Shown here piece after piece: positions 8,137 through 16,546 of a stretch of DNA of 31,603 nucleotides; the stretch's first letter is position 1, and each line of letters opens with the position of its first letter. The notes under the pieces are model-generated. The model saw nothing but the letters and a program-made list of their open reading frames with translations, did not search any database and was not told the DNA's origin. The stretch covers positions 1 through 31,603 of the IMG/VR virus record IMGVR_UViG_3300046512_000152; one strand, 5' to 3'. Both the position numbers and the translations under genes were made by a program. This DNA comes from a virus.

Positions 8137-8162
8137 AAACCCCGCACTGAGCGGGGCTTTTT
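8137..8162. terminator. Hairpin terminator between capsid and decoration genes
   Basis: CCCCGC, loop ACTGA and GCGGGG form a perfect six-pair stem. The plus strand continues with CTTTTT, the minus strand only with TTTGC. On the minus strand, the direction of the genes, it would terminate weakly and could lower expression of genes downstream of the capsid. Confidence 0.55.
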
Positions 8163-8176
8163 GGTTCTTCGTTTGC

Positions 8177-10264
8177 TTACTTGCCAGCGGCGCCGTACAG
8201 ACCACGGTAGTCAGAGGCCGCCACACCCGCATCGATTCGCACCTTGCTGGCTACACCATCGACGCTGAACCCGTTTTGCTGCTCGACGTAAGGGGTATCA
8301 ATACCGTTGAGGTAAGCTACTTCAATGGTGTCACTTCCCTGTTTGGCAGCCATATACCAAGTCGATGCAGACGCATCGTCAAGACGAGGCTCACCGATGA
8401 CTTGGGCAAAGCCACGGATCGGGTTGATGATTCCGGAATTTACATCAGCGCCCGGTACCGAAGCCGAATTGATCAACTGATTTGCCTTGTCCTCCAGGGC
8501 TACCGGCGTCAGCACGTAAGCTGGACGGATATTCAGCGTGCGCGCCTTACCACCCTCTGTCTGCGTTTTCTGAGAAGCCATTGCGGTTTTACCAGCAATC
8601 AAACTCGGGATCGACAGCTCAGACGTGGGGCCGGTAACCCAGTTTTTACGAGAAGCATCAAACAGCGACTTACCGTCGCGCATCTTCGGCGGACTGGTCA
8701 GCACCGCGTAAACCAAATCGCCGATGGTCGCGCGAGCGGCCTGGCCCATTTTGTAAGGCACATCACTCAACAAAGACAGGTCGTCGTTGATAATTGCCTG
8801 ACGGGTGATCGAAAACAATTCGCCGTAAGTGGCCAGCGTGATCGGCTCGCCGCGATCACTCAGGGTGATGTGCTTGTACTCGGCGCCCGGGCGCACTTCA
8901 CGCAAGCTCGGAAACTCGCCCAAGCCGACACGCGAAGACGTTTTGAAGTCGCTCAACTGGCCTTTTTTGGTCCAGAGCTGGAACGTTTCCGGCGCCTCCT
9001 CCCAGCCCTGCAGCACCGACTTACCGGAGATATCCAGCAGAATCTGCCCGAAGTCGCTGGAGCTGTGAGTGAAGGCAAGACCAACCATCTGCATCGGGTT
9101 GAGCGTGGCCACCAGAATGCCGCGCTCGGTTAGGGATGCCCGGGCCAGCTCGCGCATACTCATGTGGTTCAGGCCGTTGCTGGCCTCGATTGCGGTGATA
9201 CCTATCCGCGCTTCCAGGGACGCACGCACCGAGTCGCCAACCAGATTGCCGTTGGAAATATGACCGTGCAGGCCCGGGACATTGGACGGCGTGGTCTGCT
9301 CACCTAACTTAGCCAACAGCTGCGCCCGGGCACTTTCAACAGTGCAAGTCATGTCAGCTACGCAAGCCTGCAAAAGCTCAGGATGAGCAGTCGCAAAGCT
9401 GCCGAAAGCAGCAGTGATGCCGGTACGGCGTACGCCTTCCTCGGCAATTACCTGGGCGCGAATTTGGTCAGCCGACAAGGAATTTGCCGGAGCCGGTGCA
9501 GGCGCGGGTGCTGGAGCCGGGGCAGGCACTTGGTTACGCGGGTTCATCAGGCTGTGAAAAGCTTCTGGCGGCATGTGTTCAAACTCCTGCATGCGTTTCG
9601 ATTTGAGTTGTGCGGCAGCTACCAGCGGATCAATCAACTGATCAGCGAAGCCGGCTGCCACCGCCTCGCTGCCATCCATCCATGTTTCATCCTTCAACAG
9701 CGCGTGAACATCTTCCGCGCTCTTGCCGGTCTTGCTGACGTAGGCCTGCACCAACGTTCCTTCAACCTTGTCGAGCAGGTCGGCATAGCGGCGCATATCG
9801 TCCGCGTCACCGCCCTGAGCGCCCCAGGGTTTGTGGATCATCATCATGGCGTTAGTCGGCATGTACACCTTGTCGCCCGCCATCGCGATTACGCTGGCCA
9901 TTGAAGCCGCCAGACCGTCGATGTACACATCTAAACGGGCCGGGTGGGCCTTGAGCGTGTTGTAAATCGCCATGCCGGCAAACACATCGCCACCGGGCGA
10001 GTGAATGCGCAGATTGATTTGTGACACGTCACCACAGGCGGCCAGATCCTGGGCGAACTGCTTGGCGGTGATGCCCCACCCGCCGATCTCGTCATACAGC
10101 AGAATCTCGACACTGCCGCGCGCCATCGCGCGCATTGAGTACCAACTTTCCACAGGCTGGTTTGCCGCCGTGATCACGGACGAAACCGACGACTGAACCG
10201 ACGCCCTGGGCATCATCAGCGGCGGGGCTTCAGGCTTTCTCTTTTTCGTTTGATCGGTCTGCAT
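8177..10264 (-). CDS. Fused ClpP-like prohead protease and major capsid protein
   Basis: This 695-residue fusion starts with a ClpP/S14-type protease (about 40-225). It has the oxyanion-loop motif HSPGGDVFAG (88-97), the nucleophile S121 in DGLAASMASV, H144 in MMIHKPWG and acidic D192/E193 in KDETWMDG, so the active site looks intact. A Pro-Ala repeat (247-260) and a helical scaffold-like section (264-320) follow. The major capsid domain occupies roughly 340-695, with LQGWEEAPETFQLWTKKGQL and VYAVLTSPPKMRDGKSLFDA. The protease should cleave the scaffold and release capsid protein during prohead maturation. lambda encodes these roles in C/Nu3 and E. The ATG lies inside the portal gene end (35-base overlap). 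Confidence 0.93.
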   Translation of the reverse strand: MQTDQTKKRKPEAPPLMMPRASVQSSVSSVITAANQPVESWYSMRAMARGSVEILLYDEIGGWGITAKQFAQDLAACGDVSQINLRIHSPGGDVFAGMAIYNTLKAHPARLDVYIDGLAASMASVIAMAGDKVYMPTNAMMMIHKPWGAQGGDADDMRRYADLLDKVEGTLVQAYVSKTGKSAEDVHALLKDETWMDGSEAVAAGFADQLIDPLVAAAQLKSKRMQEFEHMPPEAFHSLMNPRNQVPAPAPAPAPAPAPANSLSADQIRAQVIAEEGVRRTGITAAFGSFATAHPELLQACVADMTCTVESARAQLLAKLGEQTTPSNVPGLHGHISNGNLVGDSVRASLEARIGITAIEASNGLNHMSMRELARASLTERGILVATLNPMQMVGLAFTHSSSDFGQILLDISGKSVLQGWEEAPETFQLWTKKGQLSDFKTSSRVGLGEFPSLREVRPGAEYKHITLSDRGEPITLATYGELFSITRQAIINDDLSLLSDVPYKMGQAARATIGDLVYAVLTSPPKMRDGKSLFDASRKNWVTGPTSELSIPSLIAGKTAMASQKTQTEGGKARTLNIRPAYVLTPVALEDKANQLINSASVPGADVNSGIINPIRGFAQVIGEPRLDDASASTWYMAAKQGSDTIEVAYLNGIDTPYVEQQNGFSVDGVASKVRIDAGVAASDYRGLYGAAGK

Positions 10265-11756
10265 TGAGAGTCACTTTCCCGTAGAACTTGTGATAGGCAT
10301 CTGAGCTGAACACCAGCCCTTTCGCCCGGTTGCTTTCGATTTCCGCCAGACGCGAACGCTTAAGCTCTTGCGGGTTGCGTCCACGCGCTCGCGCCACCTC
10401 GGCCTCATCGGCATAACCGCTCTGTACCAGCTGATCCCAGGCGTTCGCCTCATGCACCGGGTTAATCCATGGCATCACCGGCCCCTGATAAACCGCGCTG
10501 TACACCGAATCAATGTTTACGTCGCCAGGCGGCACAAGGACGCCGCTTACCAACGCCATTTCGACAAAGGCCCGGTAAACCTTGCGCGACCAGTAGTCGA
10601 TGAATTCGTGTTGCAGCAGGTCGTAACCCAGTTGTGACTCCACCAGTTCCTGACGCTGGGCCGAGTAAGTGCCTGTGTAACTGCGCGTCGCCGTGGAGTA
10701 GCCAATGCGCGTACCCGCCGCAACCGCGCGCAACTGACCGTTGCGGAAACTCTCCACAAACTGGCTGGGCCGGTTGCTTTCGATCATCCCCACGTCTTCG
10801 CCGGGCAGCAGCCCGTCAAACACCATTCCCGGGGCAATCGGAATACTTCGGGCACCGGTGGCCTGGCCGTCCTTGCCGGCAGTCGTAGGCGCGACCACGT
10901 AGTCGTCGGTAGAGCCCTTCTTGATGAACATCGCCAGGGCCGCGCTGATACGGGCAGCAACGCGCTCGCTTTCTTCGTAGTCCTTGATGTCCGCCAAGCG
11001 CGTCAACACGGCGTGCAACAGGGGCTGGCCCCTGTTCTGCCCAATTCGCTTGCGGTACGCGATGTGCAACATCCGATCAGCCGGCACGAACTTGGTATCC
11101 ACCGACATGCTGAAGCCCAAGGCGCTGCCCGGATGACGCTTCAGCAGGTTGAAACCGGTGACCCGACGCCAGGCGTCACGCGTGATGCCCTGGTAAATCC
11201 CTTTCGATTCGTCGTTGTAGTTCCAGGGCAGGTAATCCGGCTCCAGTAACTCCAGGGTGAAAGGCACTTTGTGTAGGTGCTTGAAGTTGGGCACCTTGCC
11301 CAACAGCTGCTGGGCTAACGATTCGCCGTCACGTAACCAGGTGCGGCAAACCAGGCGTTCCATTTGTGCCCGGGTCAACTCCCCTGACGTTTCCGGCCGC
11401 AAGGACCACTCGGCCCACAGGTCTTTGATTTGTGCCGCGAACTCCAGGTGAATATTGCCCGCGTGATCCAGGGGCAGCGGCTCCACCGCGATCCCGGCAC
11501 CACCCACTACTCGCTCTTCCAACCGGTCGAAAATACCCGTCACCAGGTCATGGTCTTCGTCCAACTTTCGTGCCTGGCCGCGCAACGATTCCGCGTCACG
11601 CTGCAATGAGCTGTCAGCGCTTCGCGTTTGTCGCTTCGCCTTGTGTGTGCGCGTCACCTCGGCAGCCTCAAAGGCTTGGATTCCGCTACGTGCCGCAAGG
11701 CGCCGCAACCCCGCACCCGGGCTAACCGCTGCAATGCAGCGATCGAGGAAGTTCAA
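10230..11756 (-). CDS. Phage portal protein, lambda B family
   Basis: This 508-residue protein matches the lambda gpB portal family (Phage_portal_2). Key blocks are ERVVGGAGIAVEPLPLDHAG, MLHIAYRKRIGQNRGQPLLH and a C-terminal section with EFIDYWSRKVYRAFVEMALV. The dodecameric portal forms the DNA entry channel and the docking site for terminase and head-tail connectors. The start is an unusual TTG at 11756 that overlaps the gpW-like stop (TTGA), and no ATG occurs nearby. The N-terminal sequence from this TTG (MNFLDRCIAAVSPGAGLRRL) fits the family start. Confidence 0.95.
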   Translation of the reverse strand: MNFLDRCIAAVSPGAGLRRLAARSGIQAFEAAEVTRTHKAKRQTRSADSSLQRDAESLRGQARKLDEDHDLVTGIFDRLEERVVGGAGIAVEPLPLDHAGNIHLEFAAQIKDLWAEWSLRPETSGELTRAQMERLVCRTWLRDGESLAQQLLGKVPNFKHLHKVPFTLELLEPDYLPWNYNDESKGIYQGITRDAWRRVTGFNLLKRHPGSALGFSMSVDTKFVPADRMLHIAYRKRIGQNRGQPLLHAVLTRLADIKDYEESERVAARISAALAMFIKKGSTDDYVVAPTTAGKDGQATGARSIPIAPGMVFDGLLPGEDVGMIESNRPSQFVESFRNGQLRAVAAGTRIGYSTATRSYTGTYSAQRQELVESQLGYDLLQHEFIDYWSRKVYRAFVEMALVSGVLVPPGDVNIDSVYSAVYQGPVMPWINPVHEANAWDQLVQSGYADEAEVARARGRNPQELKRSRLAEIESNRAKGLVFSSDAYHKFYGKVTLNADRSNEKEKA

Positions 11757-11965
11757 CGAAACTCAGCCAGGGCATAACCCGGACTGCCCTGCGCGGCGGC
11801 GCGCTGGGCGCTAACCCGGCGCTCCCATTCGCGTCGCCCTGCTTGGATTTGCGGCAGTTCGGCCATGGTGTGAGTGCGGCCATTAAAAATGGTCGTTTTA
11901 CCCAGCAGAATGGCGGCCTCTGCCTCCAGATACTTATCCAGCATCTCCTGCGCGTTTATAGCCAT
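11753..11965 (-). CDS. gpW-like head-tail joining protein
   Basis: This 70-residue protein begins MAINAQEMLDKYLEAEAAIL and has the lambda gpW layout. An N-terminal helix is followed by a short beta hairpin with a TIFNGRTHT segment, then a helix with WERR and an arginine-rich C terminus. gpW closes the portal before tail attachment. It lies between terminase and portal, the same place as lambda W, and overlaps both (ten bases with terminase, four with portal). Similarity is by layout and size rather than identity. Confidence 0.72.
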   Translation of the reverse strand: MAINAQEMLDKYLEAEAAILLGKTTIFNGRTHTMAELPQIQAGRREWERRVSAQRAAAQGSPGYALAEFR

Positions 11966-13993
11966 CCGTTACTTTCCACGTTATGCCAGTCGCCAGGGGC
12001 GTCGGCTTGAGTTGATGGGGGCTCAGGCCGCGCCGACTCAATCGGCGGCTCTGATTCTTCCGTTTCAGACACGGGCTCAACCGCGTCGGGAACCTCCCAC
12101 GTACCTGACTCGGGCACGTACTGGGCTTCCATTGCGAGCAGATCCAGATCCAAACCGAACTTTTCTTGACTGATCCGCAACGCCGCCAACGCATAAACAA
12201 AACAGTCGAGCGCCTCGTTGCGCTTCTTACTGGCGTCCCAGCGCAGCACACGCCGTCCCTTCGCCAAGATCCATTTCTTGGTTTCACTGGTCAGTTGCTT
12301 AAGTTCGTCGTCATCACAGATTGAATCGTCGGCCGGAAAATGAATCAGGCCGGGCACCGGACGATTGCCGTCAGGCTGCTGCTTGAGTCGGTTGTAAATG
12401 ACCTCTTTGGCGTTGTCGGTACCGACTTCGGTTAGATAGGTCTTGGACTTCCTCTCTTTCTTGCGCGGGAAGCTGGCAATGGATTTGCCGTAGGTGCTAG
12501 CCCCGAAAATCGGAATAACCCAATGCAGGCCATGCTTTCGGCTCTGAGCCTTGACGGTCTCCGAATGGTGACCACCAGAGTCCCAGCACCAGCGCATCAC
12601 GCCCATTTTCGTGCCGTCGGCGCGAGTAAACTGCCTGTGCAGCTCCAGCCCCACTTGGCGCAGCAGTTCGGCGCTGGCAGGATCGCCCGTCAGCACTCGA
12701 CGGTAGATCAACCAAGATTCCTCACCTGCACCAAAGCCCCATACCCGAAGCTCATAGCGGTTATCCTGGGTGTCGATCCCTCCCATCAGGGCGACGCAAC
12801 GAGCGGGCACCTGAGCCGCGTAGACCTCCCGCCGCTCCCGCAGCAGCTCCCAATCCACTTTCTCGGTTAGGTCTTCTTCCCAGGGCTCGCCAAGCGTGGT
12901 GTTTACAAAAGTCTTGAGCTTGCCCCGATCCTTACCAGCCTTCACACGCTCGTCGGCAATTTTCACCCACGTGGTGAAGGTCGAGTAAATGGTCCAGATA
13001 TGAAAAGTCAGACGCCGCGGCGTGCGAATCGGCGCGTCATCCGCGCCGAACCACGCCATGCTGTCGCGTGTCCACACGCCAGTCTTTTCGCAGATGTAGC
13101 GACCCGCAGGGCCCGCCTCGACCATTTCGTAATGTTCGAAGGTGCAGCCGTTACCGGACTCGCACAGATACCATGCCTTGTCGACCTCGCCCAACGCATC
13201 CTTGGACCACTTAAGCCCAAACGGATCATCCTTACCGCCCCACTTCAGCGTCTGCTCCGTGTGGCAATGCGGACAGCGGATATGGAACCGCAACAGGTAG
13301 GCCGATTCCTCGGCTGCCCGAGTAATCTGGCAGCTACCGGCCAGCTTTGGCGTCGAGCCGCGGATGGACTTAGGAAAGGTCGCGCCCTCTAGGCGCTTAT
13401 CCCCCCGGGAATGTCGGCGAGCCCTCGTTGTTAATGTCTGCATCGAAGCTCGATAGCTCATCGTAGCCAACTTCGTCCGGGCTTTTCTCCCGGTAATTGC
13501 CTGCTGCTTTGCCGCCCAACCACCACAGCACCTTGCGGTTTTCGAAGGTCTTTTGATCCTCGGTGCTGTCCTTGTGCTTCTTCCCAAACCAAGGCGCCAT
13601 AGCCTTGATCACCGGCACGTCACGAATCATCGGATCGACGTGTTTCTTCATGATGCCCTTGGCGTCGTCGTCCGTCGGGCTCCACATGCAAATACTGCGT
13701 TTCTTGTGCTTGAGCTTGTAGGCGATGTTCGCCATCAGCATCTTGGTATAACCGATGCGTGCCGACTTCGGCAGGTTCAGCTCATGTATCTGGTCGTTGC
13801 CCATGGCGTTCAGTAACGCCACTTGGAAAAACTCAGTTGTCCATTTGCCTTCGCCGTAGGACGATTCCGACGACATGTAGAAATATTCGTCGGCCCACTC
13901 CACAGCGGTCATGGGCGGATCAACTTCAAGGTTCTTTAACCCGCGCCGGACCGCCTCAACCAGACTCTTGATCCAGGGTGGCGAGGTACTCAT
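11956..13993 (-). pseudogene. Terminase large subunit (lambda gpA family), frameshifted
   Basis: From the ATG at 13993 (GGAG eight bases upstream) the protein runs in frame for 198 residues: Walker A-like KSARIGYTK (76-84), then the Walker B-type VGYDEL (175-180). It stops just after GSPTFPGG. The next frame continues at once with DKRLEGATFPKSIRGSTPKL, a CPHC zinc-like motif and the nuclease block MGGIDTQDNRYELRVWGFGA, through to 11956. The break is at a run of six C (13401-13406). With five C the two halves join as SPTFPGDKRLEG. The enzyme cuts concatemers at cos and drives packaging. A sequencing error, a real mutation or +1 slippage are all possible. If real, the prophage cannot package DNA. 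Confidence 0.9.
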
Positions 13994-14507
13994 CCAAAAG
14001 CTCCGGTATGCGATCAGCCAACCCGGCAGCCGCGTTACGCGTAATGGCAATCTCCGTTTCGACGGCCTCCAAGTGGCGCACGTTGATATCGGGGTGTTTG
14101 CGCTTCACGTTTTTATGAACGGTGTTAAGAGTTGAGGCCAACTGTGCGGACAGGCTGGCCAAGGCAAAAACCATGAATCCCACCGGAACCAATTCCTTAT
14201 CCCCGACCTTATTTTTCCGTGCCTGGGCGTCGGCCTGCTCGCGGGTCAACCTCAACCGCTCGCAATCGATCTTGTAACCAATGAGCGGATCAACTTCCTC
14301 GGTGCCCGGTTGTTGCTTCCCGGTCTGGTGTTGCAGGCGGTTATCCAGCACCGACCGGACGTCATAAAACGACTCGCGGCCTATCTTCGCGACTGCCGCG
14401 ACGTCCCATTTATCAAAGGCCTGCACCGAAATGCCAAGGCTGTCGGCGATGTTCTTCTTGTTCAGCCAGCCCGGCTGCCGCGTGATCGTGGTGATCTTCG
14501 AAGACAT
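13956..14507 (-). CDS. Terminase small subunit, lambda Nu1-like
   Basis: This protein of 183 residues begins MSSKITTITRQPGWLNKKNI. It has an N-terminal winged-helix segment (NIADSLGISVQAFDKWDV) like the cos-binding domain of lambda Nu1 and a C-terminal helical oligomerisation part (ASLSAQLASTLNTVHKNVKR). It recognises the packaging site and recruits the large subunit. The ATG at 14507 is chosen over an upstream TTG at 14519 that sits directly against the AGAGG. The gene overlaps the large subunit start by 38 bases. It precedes terminase A as in lambda, so cos is expected just upstream. Confidence 0.9.
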   Translation of the reverse strand: MSSKITTITRQPGWLNKKNIADSLGISVQAFDKWDVAAVAKIGRESFYDVRSVLDNRLQHQTGKQQPGTEEVDPLIGYKIDCERLRLTREQADAQARKNKVGDKELVPVGFMVFALASLSAQLASTLNTVHKNVKRKHPDINVRHLEAVETEIAITRNAAAGLADRIPELLDEYLATLDQESG

Positions 14508-14559
14508 AACAACAACCAACCTCTAGAAAAGGGTCATACGTAGCGAATGGGCGGGGCCC

Positions 14560-14600
14560 GAATTACCCCCTTAGGGGGTGGGGGTCCGGGAGTACCTTTC
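14560..14600. other. Candidate cos/packaging-site region
   Basis: Between the small-subunit gene and the next gene lies a G/C-run palindrome, ACCCCCTTAGGGGGT, followed by GGGGGTCCGGGAGTACC. The lambda-type terminase pair needs a cos site, and in lambda cosN lies right before Nu1, the same relative place. No other part of the 14520-14670 gap stands out. This is a positional inference. No nick site or overhang can be read from the sequence. Confidence 0.35.
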
Positions 14601-14670
14601 AGGAATCTGCCGGGGACCGTCTGTCAAGCGAAAACCGCACGAAAACGAGAAGTTTTCGACAATTCGCAAG

Positions 14671-14877
14671 TCACCCCTGCGCACCCAAGTCGCGGGGATT
14701 GAAACCATCGGGCGGCCCGTTCAATGGGTCGTAGCAAGCCAGGAGCTCACCGTCATCATTGAAGTAAAGGTTGATCAATCGCTCGGGGTTTGATGGAGTG
14801 CCGTCTCCGCGCATAGCACTGACCCATATCAGCGAGACACGCGCAGCATTCGGAGCTAGGTGACAATCAATGGCCAA
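14671..14877 (-). CDS. Small hypothetical protein with RGDGT segment
   Basis: This 68-residue protein contains LIWVSAMRGDGTPSNPERLI followed by NLYFNDDGELLACYDPLNGP. This pattern (V-x-V/A-x-RGDGT, then W/F-x-x-DGELLA-x-x-DP) recurs in small uncharacterised Pseudomonas phage proteins. The start is TTG at 14877 with a very strong GGGAGG five bases upstream. No ATG start of useful length exists. The start lies eight bases inside a gene on the opposite strand. Function unknown. Confidence 0.62.
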   Translation of the reverse strand: MAIDCHLAPNAARVSLIWVSAMRGDGTPSNPERLINLYFNDDGELLACYDPLNGPPDGFNPRDLGAQG

Positions 14878-15202
14878 GGAAACCTCCCAAAAGATTCGTG
14901 CAGCGCTGGAAAAACTCGATGGAGTTTTAAGCCGATATAATCAGCCTGGTTCAAATAGTTCAGCACTCTCCCAGGTCCGGCCTATCTGCATTGACCTAAA
15001 AGGTCATCACTCCTACATCACAGAGAAGGCTGGCCGCATTTCGCAGTTGGCTGGGATTTATTACAGCGAGCGCCAACACCTCAAATATCCCGGCGGCCAT
15101 GAGTCGTTGATGACAGAGATGAGCTATGGACTGCCAAGTGTTATTCGCAGCCAATTGGACCATCTGGAGCGGCTGGCATCCGATGATGAGGATGAGTACT
15201 GA
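14870..15202 (+). CDS. Hypothetical protein, plus-strand gene inside the late region
   Basis: This 110-residue protein (MAKETSQKIRAALEKLDGVL onward) is helical and hydrophilic, ending in an acidic ASDDEDEY. TAGGTGA lies seven bases before the ATG. Codon use is more AT-rich than in the flanking structural genes. It is the only plus-strand gene in the late cluster. Its stop (TGA) abuts the stop of the convergent gene (TCA) at 15202/15203, with no terminator between them. That fits a moron expressed in the lysogen. No family recognised. Confidence 0.65.
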   Translation: MAKETSQKIRAALEKLDGVLSRYNQPGSNSSALSQVRPICIDLKGHHSYITEKAGRISQLAGIYYSERQHLKYPGGHESLMTEMSYGLPSVIRSQLDHLERLASDDEDEY

Positions 15203-15940
15203 TCAGCGAGCCGAAGCCATCGCTTCAGCCCAGGCGGCCGCTGCGTCAGCCTGATAGTTCGCGTTGACGATGTTCTGCCCGATCTTGAAGAACGGGAAAA
15301 TGGTGCGATATCGCGGGGCTGAGTCAGCGAAGACGAACACCGACCGCACTGCATCGCCTATGCCCATAGACTTGCGCTCCCACACACCTTGCGTACCGTC
15401 GACCTCGCCAGAAAAGAAGCGATGGGCATTGCCCTTGCTCCGGCTTCGGGCGCTGCCAGTGGCATTAGCCTGATAGCCTCGCGCAGACTCAGCAGCACCC
15501 AGGCCCGACAGGATCTTCAGCATCGTGCCGCGTGACACGTTGCCGTACTGATTCATGAAAGCCGTGGTAGGCACGGCATATTGGCTACTGCGCATGATGT
15601 CGCGCGCAATAAGCGACTTTTCGAAACGCTTATGGGGCCGCACCCCACCGCCAACCGCCTGCTGTAGGTAAGTGTCGGCAGGCACCCCAGACGCCCATGA
15701 GTCTTTGAAATAGACCTCAGCGGCGCGCTTCTTGGTGGCCATCTTCACGAACAAGCTACTTAGCGTGGTCGGGGTTGGCCGATCCAGGCGCTTTTGCATC
15801 ACCGTAATGGTGCCTTTTTTGACGCGCTGGGCCAGGCGAGTCGCGGTCAGGGCCGCCACGAAAGGAAGGTGTTTTTTCTCCAGCTCCAGCATGCCCGCAG
15901 TGACCGGGGCAGAATCAAACCCTAAATCGATCTTGAACAT
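15203..15940 (-). CDS. Conserved phage structural-type protein of unknown function
   Basis: This 245-residue basic protein starts MFKIDLGFDSAPVTAGMLEL. The layout recurs in phage proteins: an N-terminal helix with LTATRLAQRVKKG, then RLDRPTPTTLSSLFVKMATK, an EVYFKDSWA strand, YLQQAVGGGVRPHKRFEKSL, MNQYGNVSRG, GVWERK, and a C terminus PRYRTIFPFFKIGQNIV plus AAAWAEAMASAR. I take it for a minor head or tail component (weakly like minor tail protein Z), but the role is not established. An AAGGTG lies before the ATG. It lies between lysis-type genes and terminase, an unusual place for a tail gene. Confidence 0.75.
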   Translation of the reverse strand: MFKIDLGFDSAPVTAGMLELEKKHLPFVAALTATRLAQRVKKGTITVMQKRLDRPTPTTLSSLFVKMATKKRAAEVYFKDSWASGVPADTYLQQAVGGGVRPHKRFEKSLIARDIMRSSQYAVPTTAFMNQYGNVSRGTMLKILSGLGAAESARGYQANATGSARSRSKGNAHRFFSGEVDGTQGVWERKSMGIGDAVRSVFVFADSAPRYRTIFPFFKIGQNIVNANYQADAAAAWAEAMASAR

Positions 15941-16080
15941 ACGGACACCTTCGAATGATTGAGCCGGTTATGCGTAACGGGCGGAACCTGGCAGGCTTCC
16001 GACACTCGACAATCCATATGCCCCGTGAAGGCGTAAGCCAGCAGGACCAAAAACAACCTCACCAGCGGCCGGCACTTCAC
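15922..16080 (-). CDS. Small membrane-type protein after the holin (52 aa)
   Basis: The frame starts with GTG at 16080, overlapping the holin stop (GTGA), with GGA seven bases upstream. The 52 residues have a positively charged start (MKCRPLVR), a hydrophobic stretch LFLVLLAYAFTG and then a polar part with several cysteines (MDCRVSEACQV). This looks like a signal peptide or membrane anchor. The position after the holin suggests a lysis accessory protein, perhaps an Rz1-type lipoprotein, but no clear lipobox is present. It overlaps the start of the next gene by 19 bases. It is too short for routine ORF calling. Confidence 0.5.
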   Translation of the reverse strand: MKCRPLVRLFLVLLAYAFTGHMDCRVSEACQVPPVTHNRLNHSKVSVCSRSI

Positions 16081-16403
16081 AGCGTTTCCGTTTTGCGCTC
16101 AGCCCAACGACGGCCGAACTGTCGAACCTGCTCAACACCGAGGACGCCGATCACACCGGCAAAGCCATATGACCAACCGCCGCCCAGGCCGGCTTTCTCA
16201 ACACCAATACCGACCAGAAACGTCAGAACGCCGCCCAAAGCGGCCTCCAACAACTGGCGATCCCATCGCGGCTCTTTGTCGTCGTAGAGGATCCGCATGT
16301 AGCTCAGACCGAAGGCCAACAGGCCGGCAAAACCGTGGTCTTTGAGAGCTGCAACAACGATGACCCAAAAAGCCGGGTCTTTTTCTGGGGGCATGTTCGG
16401 CAT
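16077..16403 (-). CDS. Phage holin (LydA-like, holin superfamily III type)
   Basis: This 108-residue protein starts MPNMPPEKDPAFWVIVVAAL. Three hydrophobic segments (about 20-40, 52-70 and 76-95) flank the family block RILYDDKEPRWDRQLLEAAL, and it ends in a charged tail (RWAERKTETL). This matches phage_holin_3_3 proteins, which form the inner-membrane lesion that times lysis. The ATG at 16403 has GGTGGA about eight bases upstream. An internal ATG three codons later would give a dual start as in some holins. No endolysin gene is visible in the window. It may lie beyond the left edge. Confidence 0.85.
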   Translation of the reverse strand: MPNMPPEKDPAFWVIVVAALKDHGFAGLLAFGLSYMRILYDDKEPRWDRQLLEAALGGVLTFLVGIGVEKAGLGGGWSYGFAGVIGVLGVEQVRQFGRRWAERKTETL

Positions 16404-16498
16404 CTCGGATTCCACCCTTTTCAGGGGAGTGAAAAAGTTCGACCCCTGCAGCACTCCCAGCTCGGAGCGATGGGTGTGGAGGAGCCGAAAACGGAAAA

Positions 16499-16519
16499 AG
16501 CCCCGCACAAAGGCGAGGC
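16499..16519 (-). terminator. Intrinsic terminator upstream of the holin
   Basis: Minus strand: GCCTCGC, loop CTTTGT, GCGGGGC with one G-T pair, then TTTTTCC. It follows the spike fibre gene and precedes a conserved segment (about 16430-16498) before the holin start. Confidence 0.7.
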
Positions 16520-16546
16520 TAAAATTGAAAATTGAACTCGAAAGAT

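Noticed and set aside
8090-9133. 347-residue plus-strand frame opposite the capsid gene
   Set aside because: Antisense shadow. The capsid frame is clearly the coding one.
9490-9535. Pro-Ala repeat in the capsid fusion considered as a programmed slippage or mobile repeat
   Set aside because: It keeps frame and joins two well-defined domains, so it is simply a linker.
13397-13410. Programmed frameshift as in tail assembly genes
   Set aside because: Joining the frames needs a +1 shift at a homopolymer, not the usual -1 slippery heptamer. An indel or read error is simpler.
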